Shown piece by piece: positions 37,478 to 46,117 of a stretch of DNA of 64,000 nt (its first letter is position 1; each line of letters begins with the position of its first letter). Under the pieces are notes generated by a model, which was not told the DNA's origin, did no database searches, and was given only the letters and a program-made list of their open reading frames with translations. Made by a program: the position numbers and the translations under genes. Source of the DNA: Desulfovibrio sp. JC022 (lineage in GTDB: Bacteria; Desulfobacterota; Desulfovibrionia; Desulfovibrionales; Desulfovibrionaceae); NCBI RefSeq assembly GCF_010470665.1, contig NZ_VOPZ01000008.1, positions 1 through 64,000 on the forward strand, read 5' to 3'.

Positions 37478-38352
37478 TTTTCCCAAACCTTTTCAACGCA
37501 ATCCAATAACGCTCTAACAACCGGATCGTCCGCTTTATTGCGTGGAAAACCAAAATATAATCCCACTTCGATATGCCCGCCGGGCCAAATGAAAAATTCG
37601 CCCTTTTCGACCCCTTCGGCGGCTTCGTCAGCGCGCATGACGGTAATGCCGTTACCGGACTTGACCAGCGCGTTGTGGGTATCTTCGCTGTCAGCAATCA
37701 TGGACTTGGAAACTTCGAGATCGCGGGAGGAAAAAGTTTCTTCGAGCTTGACGTTAAAAGAACATTCTTCCGGGGTCCAGATCCAGTCCAGTTTGGAAAG
37801 GTCTTCCCAATTGGCATCGGCCATGCGATCCTTCCATGAAGCCGGACCGACCACGTGCAACATGGTGTTCTCCAGCAGAATACCGTCCACCTCTTCGGGC
37901 GCGCAATTGGAATAAAAAAAGCCGCCATCAAGCTTGCGGGCGGCAATATCACTGCGGATTGTCCAAGTGGGCATCTGCACCAGACGCACAGATAAACCCG
38001 GAAACTCTTCCTTGATCAATTTAATGAGCTGCGGAGTCCTGAGATACACTGGAGATGTTTGCAAGCCTAATCGGGCTTCACCGGAAAGCTCCCCCTTCAG
38101 GCTCAGGGCCTCGGATTCAAATTTCTCAACAGAATCTAGAATATCACGGGCTTTTTCCAATAACAGCTTGCCTTCAGCTGTAGGCTGCATGCCCTTGGGG
38201 GTGCGTAGAAAAAGGCGCACGTCAAATTCTTCTTCAAGGGACTTGATATGCAGGCTGATGGTGGACTGGCTGGCGTGCAACCGTTTAGCCGCACGGGTCA
38301 TATTCCCCTCTTCAACCACCACCACGAATGTCTTAATCTGATATAGTTCCAT
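37471..38352 (-). CDS. LysR-family transcriptional regulator
   Basis: A 293-residue LysR-type regulator. The N-terminal winged helix is MELYQIKTFVVVVEEGNMTRAAKRLHAS-like (residues 1-60) and the C-terminal part has the periplasmic-binding-protein effector fold ('ARLGLQTSPVYLRTPQL'). Its position directly upstream of glcD/glcF on the same strand makes control of that operon likely, though LysR genes are more often divergent from their targets. It is read away from the small membrane-protein gene at 38520, with a shared 167-base intergenic region. Confidence 0.9.
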   Translation of the reverse strand: MELYQIKTFVVVVEEGNMTRAAKRLHASQSTISLHIKSLEEEFDVRLFLRTPKGMQPTAEGKLLLEKARDILDSVEKFESEALSLKGELSGEARLGLQTSPVYLRTPQLIKLIKEEFPGLSVRLVQMPTWTIRSDIAARKLDGGFFYSNCAPEEVDGILLENTMLHVVGPASWKDRMADANWEDLSKLDWIWTPEECSFNVKLEETFSSRDLEVSKSMIADSEDTHNALVKSGNGITVMRADEAAEGVEKGEFFIWPGGHIEVGLYFGFPRNKADDPVVRALLDCVEKVWEKA

Positions 38353-38478
38353 ATTTTTTAGCCACTTAACTGCGCCATTTCAATAACCGGGAAATGGTAT
38401 CAGAAATTTTAAAGGGAGGGTTCGATTATTCCCATTGGATTGAAAACATGAAAACGGGCAATAAGGATTCATCGACCA

Positions 38479-38502
38479 CGTGATTTTATAATCTTGATCA
38501 CG
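38479..38502 (+). promoter_or_regulatory. Palindrome around a TATAAT box upstream of the 52-residue protein
   Basis: CGTGAT (38479-38484) and ATCACG (38497-38502) flank a perfect TATAAT (38487-38492). No good -35 lies 17 bases upstream, so the promoter would depend on an activator or another sigma factor. It could be a LysR or Crp-family site. Confidence 0.35.
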
Positions 38503-38519
38503 CATACAGGAGAACGACC

Positions 38520-38678
38520 ATGAGTAGCATCAGCGCATTTATGACTGAGATTTTCACCCCTGAAAACAGCGAAGTTGGCCGCGAAAGGAAACTCGACCCC
38601 GTAACCGGAACGGTTAAAACAATTTTCTGGGTCGGCGCAGCAATGGTTTTCACCATTCTTGTTTCCGGTCTCCAGTAA
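38520..38678 (+). CDS. Small single-span membrane protein (52 residues)
   Basis: An ATG at 38520 preceded by CAGGAGAACGACC opens a 52-codon frame: MSSISAFMTEIFTPENSEVG then a charged stretch and a C-terminal membrane helix ('FWVGAAMVFTILVSGLQ'). The strong ribosome site, good coding composition and clean membrane helix support it as a real gene. No family is recognised. It stands alone between lysR (divergent) and smpB (convergent). A weak hairpin (TCCACCC/GGGTGGA, 38723-38746) lies downstream. Confidence 0.6.
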   Translation: MSSISAFMTEIFTPENSEVGRERKLDPVTGTVKTIFWVGAAMVFTILVSGLQ

Positions 38679-38774
38679 ACAAGCCTTGATTCATTAAGGT
38701 TACTATACCCTTATCATGCTTTCTCCACCCACCGGCAAGGGGTGGATGAGAACTTTATGCGGCTCGTTGGCCGG

Positions 38775-39245
38775 CTAGTAATTAGCCAGCTGACGGGCCG
38801 TATCTCTTGCTATATCCCTGCGCTTGAGTTCTTCCTTGCGGTTATGGACATTGCGGCCCTTGGCAAGAGCGATCTCAAGCTTGATTTTCCCTCTTGAGAA
38901 GTACAGCTTCACCGGAACAACGGTCAAGCCTTTCTGGTCTACTCTTGTCTGCAATTTTTCTATTTCACGTGCGTGAAGCAGCAGCTTACGCGGGCGGTCC
39001 GGCTCGTGCTGGGTGTGGCCTGCGTGATCATAAGGAGCAATATGGATGCCGATCAACCATGCTTCTCCATCCTTAAAATTAATATAGCCGTCCATGAAAC
39101 TAACTTGCCCCTGACGCAGGGACTTGACCTCGGTTCCCTTGAGCACCAGCCCGGCTTCCATGGTTTCCACGAATTCGTAATTACGGCGGGCCTGTTTATT
39201 GAGCGCAATGGAAGAAGGGCTCTTCTTCTTTTTCTTTCTAGCCAT
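38775..39245 (-). CDS. smpB: tmRNA-binding protein SmpB
   Basis: Delivers tmRNA to stalled ribosomes in trans-translation. It has 156 residues. Family stretches include '[20 protein letters not shown]', '[19 protein letters not shown]' and '[15 protein letters not shown]'. The C-terminal tail is short. It is the last gene of the PTS group (ptsI ends 9 bases upstream). tmRNA itself (ssrA) is not visible nearby. Confidence 0.95.
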   Translation of the reverse strand: MARKKKKKSPSSIALNKQARRNYEFVETMEAGLVLKGTEVKSLRQGQVSFMDGYINFKDGEAWLIGIHIAPYDHAGHTQHEPDRPRKLLLHAREIEKLQTRVDQKGLTVVPVKLYFSRGKIKLEIALAKGRNVHNRKEELKRRDIARDTARQLANY

Positions 39246-39254
39246 GATTTATGA

Positions 39255-41039
39255 TTAACCTGTGATCTCTTCGTTATCCAGAAGCGACGCAAAAAAGGTC
39301 AACTCTTCGGGATACTTTTTATAAATATTGTCCGTAACAAGACGGTTGATTCTGCTTACAGTGCGGCAACCGAGTACGTCTTTAAGCAATTGCTTGCATT
39401 CCTGCATATTAAGCTGCCGGAGGATACGCTTGATGCCGGGGATAGCCTGCGGGGTAAGACTCAGGCTGTCAATCTGCATACCCATCAGGATGGGTACGCA
39501 ATAAGGATCGGAAGCCACCTCGCCGCAGAGGCTGACCCCGATACCGGCCCGGTGCCCGGCATCGACAACGTACTTAATAGATCTCACCACCGCCGGATGC
39601 AGCGGCTGATAAAGATAAGAAACATGCGGGTTGGTACGGTCAATACCAAGACTGTACTGAATCAGGTCATTGGTGCCGATGCTGAAGAAATCCACTTCCT
39701 GCGCCAGAATTTCGGCAATCATAACCGCTGCGGGCAGCTCAATCATGACCCCGATGGGCATATTTTCATCAAAAGGGATACCCTCTTCACGCAGCTCCTG
39801 CTGTGCTCGGGCAAGGGCACTCTTGGCCTGCAAAACTTCTTTCAGTCCGCAGATCATGGGAAACATCATGGACACATTGCCGTGGACACTGGCCCTAAGC
39901 ATGGCCCTAAGCTGGGTCTTGAAAAGCTCCTCATGCTTGAGACAAAAGCGCATGGCCCGTAATCCCAGAGCCGGATTGGCTTCATCAAGTGCTCCGAAAT
40001 GGGACATGAATTTGTCCGATCCGAGATCAAGAGTACGCAGGGTAACCGGACGCGGGGACATAATCGCCGCAAGTTCTGAATACTTTTCAGCCAGTTCATC
40101 CTCAGTGGGCAGATCGGTGCGGTTCAAGTAGGCATATTCGGTCCTGAACAGACCAATACCCTCACCGCCGTTGTCTATAACCGCCGCAACCTCTTCGAAA
40201 AGTTCAATATTTGCATTGACTTGAACCCGGTAGCCGTCTTCTGTCTCAGCCGGAAGCTGACAACCGCGGATAATGGTCCGCTGGTAATCATCAAATTGGG
40301 TTTCAAGGGTGTAATAGTGCTCAAGCTCATCATCAGTGGGATCAACCAGCACCTTTCCGGCCAGACCGTCAATAATGACCAGATCGCCGTCCACAACGGA
40401 ATTTTCCAGCTCCTCAGCCCCAACCAGAGCGGGGATATTGAGGGTACGGGCCAGAATACCTGTATGTGAGGTTTTACCGCCAAGGGTGGTCACAAAAGCC
40501 ATAAGCTTGTTTACTTCAAGCTCAATAGTATCTGCGGGGCTAAGGTCATGGGCCATAAGCACCACACGCCCTTCCACAGGACGCAGGTTGGCTTCGCCGC
40601 CAATGAGCTTGGCCTGCACCCGCAGGGCTACCTGACGCACGTCCTGCATGCGTTCACGGATGTAGACGTCCTCAAGTGCGCCAAAGGCTTTTCCAAGGTC
40701 ATTTACGGCCTTGTCCATTGCCCATTCGGCATTGATCTTGAGCTCGTCAATATATTTCAGGGCCGAGGATTGAAGTTTGGGATCCTTGAGCATCATCAGA
40801 TGGGAATCGATGATCAGCTGGTGTTCCTTAAGCTCTTCAGGCACCTTTTCCCGGATAGCTGCAAGCTCTTCCACGGCATCACTGAACCCTTTTTTCATCC
40901 GCTCTTTCTCGCCCTCCACCATATGGGTGGGCACAGTCTGCCTCGGCAGTCTGGACGAGATGCTGCGGTTAAGAAAAAAGGCCTTGCCTATGGCTATACC
41001 TGTTGAGACGGAAATTCCGCTGACGACCGCTCTGGCCAC
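39255..41039 (-). CDS. ptsI: PTS enzyme I (phosphoenolpyruvate-protein phosphotransferase)
   Basis: Autophosphorylates from PEP and passes phosphate to HPr. It has 594 residues. The active-site His192 is in 'GGKTSHTGILAR'. The PEP-binding domain contains 'GIGLFRTEYAYLNR' and 'DFFSIGTNDLIQY'. The start is one base after the HPr stop. In this organism it likely feeds a mannose-family PTS (EIID in the same operon), used for sugar transport, regulation, or both. Confidence 0.95.
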   Translation of the reverse strand: MARAVVSGISVSTGIAIGKAFFLNRSISSRLPRQTVPTHMVEGEKERMKKGFSDAVEELAAIREKVPEELKEHQLIIDSHLMMLKDPKLQSSALKYIDELKINAEWAMDKAVNDLGKAFGALEDVYIRERMQDVRQVALRVQAKLIGGEANLRPVEGRVVLMAHDLSPADTIELEVNKLMAFVTTLGGKTSHTGILARTLNIPALVGAEELENSVVDGDLVIIDGLAGKVLVDPTDDELEHYYTLETQFDDYQRTIIRGCQLPAETEDGYRVQVNANIELFEEVAAVIDNGGEGIGLFRTEYAYLNRTDLPTEDELAEKYSELAAIMSPRPVTLRTLDLGSDKFMSHFGALDEANPALGLRAMRFCLKHEELFKTQLRAMLRASVHGNVSMMFPMICGLKEVLQAKSALARAQQELREEGIPFDENMPIGVMIELPAAVMIAEILAQEVDFFSIGTNDLIQYSLGIDRTNPHVSYLYQPLHPAVVRSIKYVVDAGHRAGIGVSLCGEVASDPYCVPILMGMQIDSLSLTPQAIPGIKRILRQLNMQECKQLLKDVLGCRTVSRINRLVTDNIYKKYPEELTFFASLLDNEEITG

Positions 41040-41357
41040 TTACTTTTCCTCGCCGAATCTGTTTTTAAAAAGTTCCTCAAGACAATCAAGGGCAGCTGAG
41101 GCATCAGAGCCATCAGCCCGCAGTTCAAGGACACAGCCCTGCGCTGCCGCCAGAGTAAGCACATCCAGAATGCTTTTGGCGTCCACTTCCTGAGATTCGC
41201 AGACAACCATGATGTCCGCTGCAAAATTCTGGGCTTCCTGCGCAAGTTTGGCTGCCGGACGGGCATGCAACCCCAACTGGTTGGTCACAACCACTGTCCG
41301 GGCTACGACCTCCCCGTCTACCGGGGCTCCTTCGCGAAGCGCGCTCTCTTCAGTCAT
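41040..41357 (-). CDS. ptsH: PTS phosphocarrier protein HPr
   Basis: A 105-residue HPr with a 16-residue N-terminal extension. His31 in 'QLGLHARPAAKLA' is the phosphorylation site. Ser62 in 'VDAKSILDVLTLAA' aligns with the regulatory Ser46 of Gram-positive HPr. It lies directly before ptsI and 41 bases after the EIID gene. Confidence 0.94.
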   Translation of the reverse strand: MTEESALREGAPVDGEVVARTVVVTNQLGLHARPAAKLAQEAQNFAADIMVVCESQEVDAKSILDVLTLAAAQGCVLELRADGSDASAALDCLEELFKNRFGEEK

Positions 41358-41398
41358 TTCTCATTAATCCTTATATCTTATTTTTTCAAAAGAAAAAA

Positions 41399-42151
41399 TC
41401 ACAGCATATGCAAAGTCAGCAGTCCGATAACAACGACCAGAACCGCAACTATTTCACGGGCAATTTTGCCGGTGGCTACCAGCCAGCCCAGCACTCCAAG
41501 AACCGCGGTCCCCCCGTACCATTCAAATCCATGTAACGGGCGGGGCCAGAGCTGAAACCAGATCAGCAGCACAAGGAAAGCGTTGGCGTACTTAAGCCGC
41601 TCTCCCCAGTTGATCAAGTCCCATCGTTTAAGTTCATCCAAGAATCCCAGCCCCTTATTAATACCGGACCAGAAGGTGAATGCCTTGAAAGATTGCAGCA
41701 CCGCAAACGACACTAAACCGAGTAGCATAGCCTGCACATGATGACCAGCCAGCAGCATATTCACTGTCGCCAAAGCCCAGAAGATCAACGCGCTGCCGGA
41801 GAAAACCGAGTCGCCGATGGCTGAAAGTGTGTAACTGGTGGTATTTTTCAACTTGTCCAGCAATTGGACCGGGAATCGCCCGTCCCTGATCTGCACTTCC
41901 ACAGACAGGAATATCGCCACCAGCAGCGGAGCCCAGAACGGATGCGAATTGTAATGCTTCACATAACGCCTGCGAGCCTTGGACAGCTCTGCCGGGTCGT
42001 CATAAATAGCCTCAAGACCGGGCTGCATAGCATAGGAAAAGCCAATATTCTGCAAGCCGCGGGTGTTGAAGCCCGCCCCTACAAAATAGGAACGCAGAAA
42101 GCATCTGGCAAAGGCCAGACCTAATGGTTTCTGTTCTGCTGCTTTATCCAT
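41399..42151 (-). CDS. PTS mannose-family EIID membrane component
   Basis: A 250-residue membrane protein of the mannose/fructose/sorbose PTS EIID family ('FARCFLRSYFVGAGFNTRGL', 'FAYAM'-like 'IGFSYAMQPGL', and 'LPALAD'-like helices near the C-terminus). EIID works with EIIC to move sugar. No EIIA, EIIB or EIIC gene is present here, though HPr and EI follow. Either the partners are elsewhere or the system has lost transport and is regulatory. Confidence 0.82.
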   Translation of the reverse strand: MDKAAEQKPLGLAFARCFLRSYFVGAGFNTRGLQNIGFSYAMQPGLEAIYDDPAELSKARRRYVKHYNSHPFWAPLLVAIFLSVEVQIRDGRFPVQLLDKLKNTTSYTLSAIGDSVFSGSALIFWALATVNMLLAGHHVQAMLLGLVSFAVLQSFKAFTFWSGINKGLGFLDELKRWDLINWGERLKYANAFLVLLIWFQLWPRPLHGFEWYGGTAVLGVLGWLVATGKIAREIVAVLVVVIGLLTLHML

Positions 42152-42162
42152 TTAAATTATTT

Positions 42163-42265
42163 GATGCGCTTCGCGCTTTTTATTAAAAGATTTCGCCTCC
42201 GACGGCTTAAACCCTTTTTGTAAAAAGGGTTTAAGAATCCCCAAAACTTCTATTAGGGCTTCGCC
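42163..42265 (+). repeat. Dispersed intergenic repeat, copy D (fullest)
   Basis: The most complete copy: gatgcgcttcgcgctttt, 'gatttcgcctccgacggctt', hairpin AAACCCTTTTT/AAAAAGGGTTT, 'aagaatccccaaaacttc', 'attagggcttcgcc'. It occupies the gap between rsmI and the EIID gene. I use it as the reference for the family. Confidence 0.8.
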
Positions 42266-42283
42266 ACTGCTGACGCACAACGT

Positions 42284-43123
42284 CTAAGTGCGCTTTTTCC
42301 TTTCAGTTACCTTTTCATAGACCGCTTTAGCTGTCCAGCCTTCGACCTTTTCGGCGATGCGTCTGGCAATGACTTTCGGCTTGTCGCCGGACTCCATTTC
42401 CGCGTCGATCATCTGAAAAATATCTTCTTCGGAAGCCGGACCTTCATTTACCGGAGGGCCGATGACCACGGTGATTTCGCCGCGCAGCTCTTCGGATACT
42501 TCCGCCCAGTCTTCGAGGTTGCCGTTGATGAACTCCTCGTAGTCCTTGGTCAGTTCCCGGCAGATGGAAAATTCGCGGTTACCGAGGGATTCATAAGCCA
42601 GATGCATGGTTTCCCGCAATCTGGATTTACGCTCGAAGAAAACTATTGTGGCTCCGGTCTGGCCGTAGACTTCGAAGAGTTTGCGCATCTGCCCTTCCTT
42701 ACGCGGCAGAAAACCGAGAAAGGAAAACGGGTACGGCGGCAGACCGCAGCCGGAAAGAGCCGTGACCGGGGCACTGGGACCGGGAACAGGAACAACCCGC
42801 ACACCATGTTCGCGACAGGCCCGAACCACCCGGTAACCGGGATCGCTCATAAGCGGGGTTCCGGCATCGGAGACAAGAGCTGCGTCATTGCCATCATCAA
42901 AGTGAGCCAGCACTTTTTTGATGCGCTTTTCCTCGTTGTGCTCATGCAGGCTGACGAAACTCTTGCCGCAGATATCCAGCGACTGGAGCAGCTTGCCTGT
43001 GCGACGGGTATCTTCCGCAAAAATGAGGTCGGCAGAAGCCAGAATTTTTTTAGCCCGCTCGGTGATATCACCAAGGTTGCCAAGCGGTGTTGCCACCACC
43101 CATAGAGTTGAGGTCGAATGCAT
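42284..43123 (-). CDS. rsmI: 16S rRNA 2'-O-methyltransferase RsmI
   Basis: Methylates the 2'-OH of cytidine 1402 in 16S rRNA. It has 279 residues of the SAM-dependent tetrapyrrole-methylase fold: 'LWVVATPLGNLGDITERA', 'EDTRRTGKLL', 'DAGTPLMSDPG' and 'GPSAPVTALSGCGLP'. The conserved N-terminus 'LWVVATPLG' fixes the start at 43123, so it truly overlaps the end of yraN by 56 bases. Confidence 0.94.
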   Translation of the reverse strand: MHSTSTLWVVATPLGNLGDITERAKKILASADLIFAEDTRRTGKLLQSLDICGKSFVSLHEHNEEKRIKKVLAHFDDGNDAALVSDAGTPLMSDPGYRVVRACREHGVRVVPVPGPSAPVTALSGCGLPPYPFSFLGFLPRKEGQMRKLFEVYGQTGATIVFFERKSRLRETMHLAYESLGNREFSICRELTKDYEEFINGNLEDWAEVSEELRGEITVVIGPPVNEGPASEEDIFQMIDAEMESGDKPKVIARRIAEKVEGWTAKAVYEKVTERKKRT

Positions 43124-43469
43124 TTTCTATGTGCTCCGCCCGGAATCCGGTTCCGTCGTCGGTTACAATAATTAAATCAAATCGGCAGGGCCGCTCCCAA
43201 TAACCAAATGCTGAAAGGTAGCGGGTCGCAGCCTTGATCAGTTTCTTCTGTTTGGCCGGGGTCACCGCTTCTATGCCGGACCGGGTATTGCGACCCCTTC
43301 TGGTCTTCACTTCCACAAAAATAAGTTCATCGCCCTTTTCACAGATAATATCCAGCTCCCACTGCTTCCAGCGCCAATTGCGCTGCCGCACTGAGTAACC
43401 GCGATTTTCCAGAAAACGAACCGCGTAATCCTCGCCCGCCTGACCGAAATCTAAATGCCGGGCAGACAC
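43068..43469 (-). CDS. YraN-family (UPF0102) putative endonuclease
   Basis: A 133-residue protein of the UPF0102 family with a restriction-endonuclease-like core ('ELDIICEKGDELIFVEVKTR', with the D...EVK active-site pattern, and a later 'AKQKKLIKAATRYL' helix). It overlaps rnhB by 19 bases and rsmI by 56. Function is unproven; a role in DNA repair or processing is inference. The C-terminal 25 residues are encoded in the rsmI overlap and are probably a disordered tail. Confidence 0.85.
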   Translation of the reverse strand: MSARHLDFGQAGEDYAVRFLENRGYSVRQRNWRWKQWELDIICEKGDELIFVEVKTRRGRNTRSGIEAVTPAKQKKLIKAATRYLSAFGYWERPCRFDLIIVTDDGTGFRAEHIENAFDLNSMGGGNTAWQPW

Positions 43470-44107
43470 ATACGCTCCTGCTTGGGCTTCTTCTTTTCAG
43501 GCAGCACGCCTTTAAAAGTCATACGGTGCACCGCGCAAGGGCCGTGCTCTTTCAAAGCATCCAGATGAACTTTGGTGCCGTACCCCTTATGAATTTCAAA
43601 TCCATAATCAGCATAACGCTTGGCCAGCTGCACCATGAGCTTATCCCGAAAAGTCTTGGCCAGAATGGAAGCAGCCGAGATTGCCGGAATTTTCAAGTCA
43701 CCCTTGACCACCGCTTCCTGCCTGAACCCTGCTACACCATTCAAATGCGGCGCAGGGATGGTCTTGTTGCCGTCGACCAGCAGCATTTGAGGCTTGACCT
43801 TGAGATGAAGAACAGAACGGCCCATAGCCCGAAAGGTGGCCTGCAAAATATTTATCTGATCCACAACCTGCGCACGGCTCATACCGAGTGCCCAGCAGAC
43901 GGCCTGCTTCTTAATTTCAACAGCAAGCCGATCCCGCGCAGCTTCATCCAATTTCTTGGAATCAGTCAGCCCCGGCAGATCATATTCTTCGGGCAGAATC
44001 ACCGCACCGGCTACGACAGGACCAGCCAAGCAACCGCGCCCGGCTTCGTCGATACCAGCAGTAATGAGGCTCTGTGTTTCCATCCCCGGCAACATATTTT
44101 CAGACAT
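43451..44107 (-). CDS. rnhB: Ribonuclease HII
   Basis: Removes RNA primers and single ribonucleotides from DNA. It has 218 residues. The RNase HII signature is 'GIDEAGRGCLAGPVVAGAV' with catalytic Asp-Glu, followed by 'DSKKL' and later acidic residues in 'LLVDGNKTI' and 'AASILAKTFRD'. The ATG at 44107 has no good ribosome site because a repeat copy lies immediately upstream; an internal ATG follows at 44095. It begins a three-gene overlapping group with yraN and rsmI. Confidence 0.93.
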   Translation of the reverse strand: MSENMLPGMETQSLITAGIDEAGRGCLAGPVVAGAVILPEEYDLPGLTDSKKLDEAARDRLAVEIKKQAVCWALGMSRAQVVDQINILQATFRAMGRSVLHLKVKPQMLLVDGNKTIPAPHLNGVAGFRQEAVVKGDLKIPAISAASILAKTFRDKLMVQLAKRYADYGFEIHKGYGTKVHLDALKEHGPCAVHRMTFKGVLPEKKKPKQERMCLPGI

Positions 44108-44111
44108 AGGT

Positions 44112-44237
44112 GGCGAAGCCTTAATAAAAAGTTTTGGGATTCTTGCACTAGCTCTTAGGCGAGCGTTTTCCCGTGAGCCTTAGAGATAGCGACAGTGAAA
44201 CAAACCCTTTTGCAAAAGGGTTTAAGCCGCCGGAGGC
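44112..44237 (-). repeat. Dispersed intergenic repeat, copy E (with 57-base insertion)
   Basis: In reverse orientation relative to copy D it reads 'gcctccggcggcttaaaccc', hairpin AAACCCTTTT/AAAAGGGTTT, then a 57-base insert (44145-44201) with its own inverted repeat (CTCTTAGGC/GCCTTAGAG), then 'aagaatcccaaaactt' and 'aaggcttcgcc'. It fills the gap between rplS and rnhB. Confidence 0.7.
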
Positions 44238-44239
44238 AT

Positions 44240-44295
44240 TAAAAAAGTAAAAAACCGCCATACCCGAACTGATTCAGTCCGGGAATGACGGTTTT
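44240..44295 (-). terminator. Terminator of the rplS-end operon
   Basis: An interrupted stem, AAAACCG-CAT-CCCG with CGGG-ATG-CGGTTTT (44251-44295), followed on the minus strand by a T-rich tract (44240-44250). It ends the rpsP-trmD-rplS operon. Confidence 0.75.
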
Positions 44296-44369
44296 CAACA
44301 CTATATTGCGTACCCGTTGCGGACTGTAAGTCCTTCCGGGCGTAACCGCGAAGCATAAAGCTTCGTGGC

Positions 44370-44720
44370 CTACCAAGCCTGTTTGGACTTGATACGTGCA
44401 GCCTTACCTTTAAGGCCACGCAGGTAGTAGATGCGGCTGCGGCGTACTTTACCTTCAGCAACTACCTCTACACGCTCGATGTAGGGGGAGTGTACGGGGA
44501 AAACACGCTCAACGCCGATACCGTCAGAAATTTTGCGGACGGTGAAGGTGGAGTTGGTGGTACCATTACGGTAACGCAGAACAGCACCCTGGAAAACCTG
44601 GATACGTTCTTTTTCACCTTCGATAATACGCAGGTGTACCTTTACTGTGTCGCCTGCTTTGAAAGCGGGCATATCAACACGCATCTGTTCGCGTTCGATG
44701 TTTGCAATTACGTTGCTCAT
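44370..44720 (-). CDS. rplS: 50S ribosomal protein L19
   Basis: A component of the large ribosomal subunit at the 30S-50S interface. It has 116 residues; family stretches include '[20 protein letters not shown]' and '[10 protein letters not shown]', '[10 protein letters not shown]', '[18 protein letters not shown]'. It is the last gene of the conserved ffh-rpsP-khpA-rimM-trmD-rplS block. Confidence 0.97.
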   Translation of the reverse strand: MSNVIANIEREQMRVDMPAFKAGDTVKVHLRIIEGEKERIQVFQGAVLRYRNGTTNSTFTVRKISDGIGVERVFPVHSPYIERVEVVAEGKVRRSRIYYLRGLKGKAARIKSKQAW

Positions 44721-44767
44721 TTCGCTACTCCTTATATAAATTCTTATGCGGCACCCGAAGGCGGACT

Positions 44768-46078
44768 CTACCAGGCGTCTCCCAATAGCCTGTCAACCGT
44801 GATCGCCACCGCACTTCTTACTGATAAATGGTTGTATCCGTCCATGAACCTGATAGGCCGTAAGCTGCCTTCTGCCATGTCCAGAATTTCGGGAGCCAAC
44901 CCGTGACCGGTACCGAAGACAAGCAGGACGGGATTTTCTTGCAGCATTTCACGAACATTGTTCATGGTCGTACTGCCCGCGCCCCGTGCGCTGGTGGTCA
45001 CCAGTATCGGCTTCTTACCCGTTCCCGACTCAATATGCTCCACCACATCTTGCAGGGAATCTTTCACACCTACCTTGGAAAAAGCTGCGGCTCTGTCCGG
45101 GTTGAACTTGCTGCCCGGTCCCGAGGTCCAGTGAGAAATAATCCTTTCGGCCAGTTTCTTCTGATCCTCGATGGGAGTCACCGCAAAAAATCCACTAAGT
45201 GAATACGAGCGGGAAACGCGGGACATATCGTGAATATCGAGGTTTGTCAAAGAAACGGCGGCCTTTTCTCCAAATTTATTTAGCACCGGATAGTGCACCA
45301 GAGCCATATAAAGATTTTTTCCCAAACGTTTTCGGGGTATTGTGCGCAAATAACGCACATCATCTTTTTTTAGCCCTTCTGCTTCAGCTAAAAGCTCCGG
45401 ACGCCCTTCCAAGGTCTCGTCCAGAGACTTTTTTCTCCGCCATTCTTCGATCAGGGCGTGATTCCCTGAAGAGAGAATTTCCGGCACGGCCTGCCCCTCA
45501 AATTCCGGGGGACGGGTGTAGTGCGGATACTCCAGAAGACCGGAAGAAAAGCTCTCCTCAGTGCCGGAATCGGAATGGCCCATAAAATCCGGCAGCAGGC
45601 GTGCTACAGCTTCAACAAGGCACATGGCCCCGGCTTCACCCCCGTTAAGCACGAAATCCCCTACGGAGACCGTTTCAACGGGAAAAATATCTTCAAAGCG
45701 GGCATCGATTCCTTCGTACCTTCCACAGACGAGAGTCAGCTCCTCTTCTTTGGAAAGTTCCACAGCCAGCTTTTGAGTCAGAGGTTTACCCTTGGGCGAA
45801 AGCATGATCAGCCTTTTACCTTTGGGGCAGCCACCTTCCTTTGAAGGACGTATACCTACGGAATCGAGAGCCTTGGCAATAGGGTCAATAAACATGACCA
45901 TGCCCGGCCCGCCTCCGTAGGGACGGTCATCAACGGATTTATGGCGGTCTGTTGTAAACTCGCGGGGATCGACTTTATTGAAAGAGACTATGCCCTTTTC
46001 AACGCCTTTACCCATGAGCCCGTGAGACAGCGGGGAATCAAAGAACTCCGGAAAGAGTGTAACCAGATTAAATTTCAC
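44768..46078 (-). CDS. trmD: tRNA (guanine37-N1)-methyltransferase TrmD fused to a second SPOUT-type domain
   Basis: A 436-residue protein starting with GTG at 46078. Residues 1-240 are TrmD ('[19 protein letters not shown]', '[14 protein letters not shown]', knot '[14 protein letters not shown]'), which methylates G37 of certain tRNAs. Residues about 250-436 form an extra domain resembling the SAM-dependent RNA methyltransferase family Methyltrn_RNA_4 ('[20 protein letters not shown]', '[16 protein letters not shown]', '[18 protein letters not shown]'). TrmD is normally about 250 residues, so this is a true fusion, known in Desulfovibrio but not in most bacteria. The target of the second domain is unknown. 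Confidence 0.9.
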   Translation of the reverse strand: MKFNLVTLFPEFFDSPLSHGLMGKGVEKGIVSFNKVDPREFTTDRHKSVDDRPYGGGPGMVMFIDPIAKALDSVGIRPSKEGGCPKGKRLIMLSPKGKPLTQKLAVELSKEEELTLVCGRYEGIDARFEDIFPVETVSVGDFVLNGGEAGAMCLVEAVARLLPDFMGHSDSGTEESFSSGLLEYPHYTRPPEFEGQAVPEILSSGNHALIEEWRRKKSLDETLEGRPELLAEAEGLKKDDVRYLRTIPRKRLGKNLYMALVHYPVLNKFGEKAAVSLTNLDIHDMSRVSRSYSLSGFFAVTPIEDQKKLAERIISHWTSGPGSKFNPDRAAAFSKVGVKDSLQDVVEHIESGTGKKPILVTTSARGAGSTTMNNVREMLQENPVLLVFGTGHGLAPEILDMAEGSLRPIRFMDGYNHLSVRSAVAITVDRLLGDAW

Positions 46079-46117
46079 TATGTCCAGCCTTGGAATTTAA
46101 AAAAGCGGCACTCTGCC

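Noticed and set aside
44222-44461. 79-codon minus-strand frame overlapping rplS and its terminator
   Set aside because: It runs through the rplS terminator and is out of frame with L19; no ribosome site.
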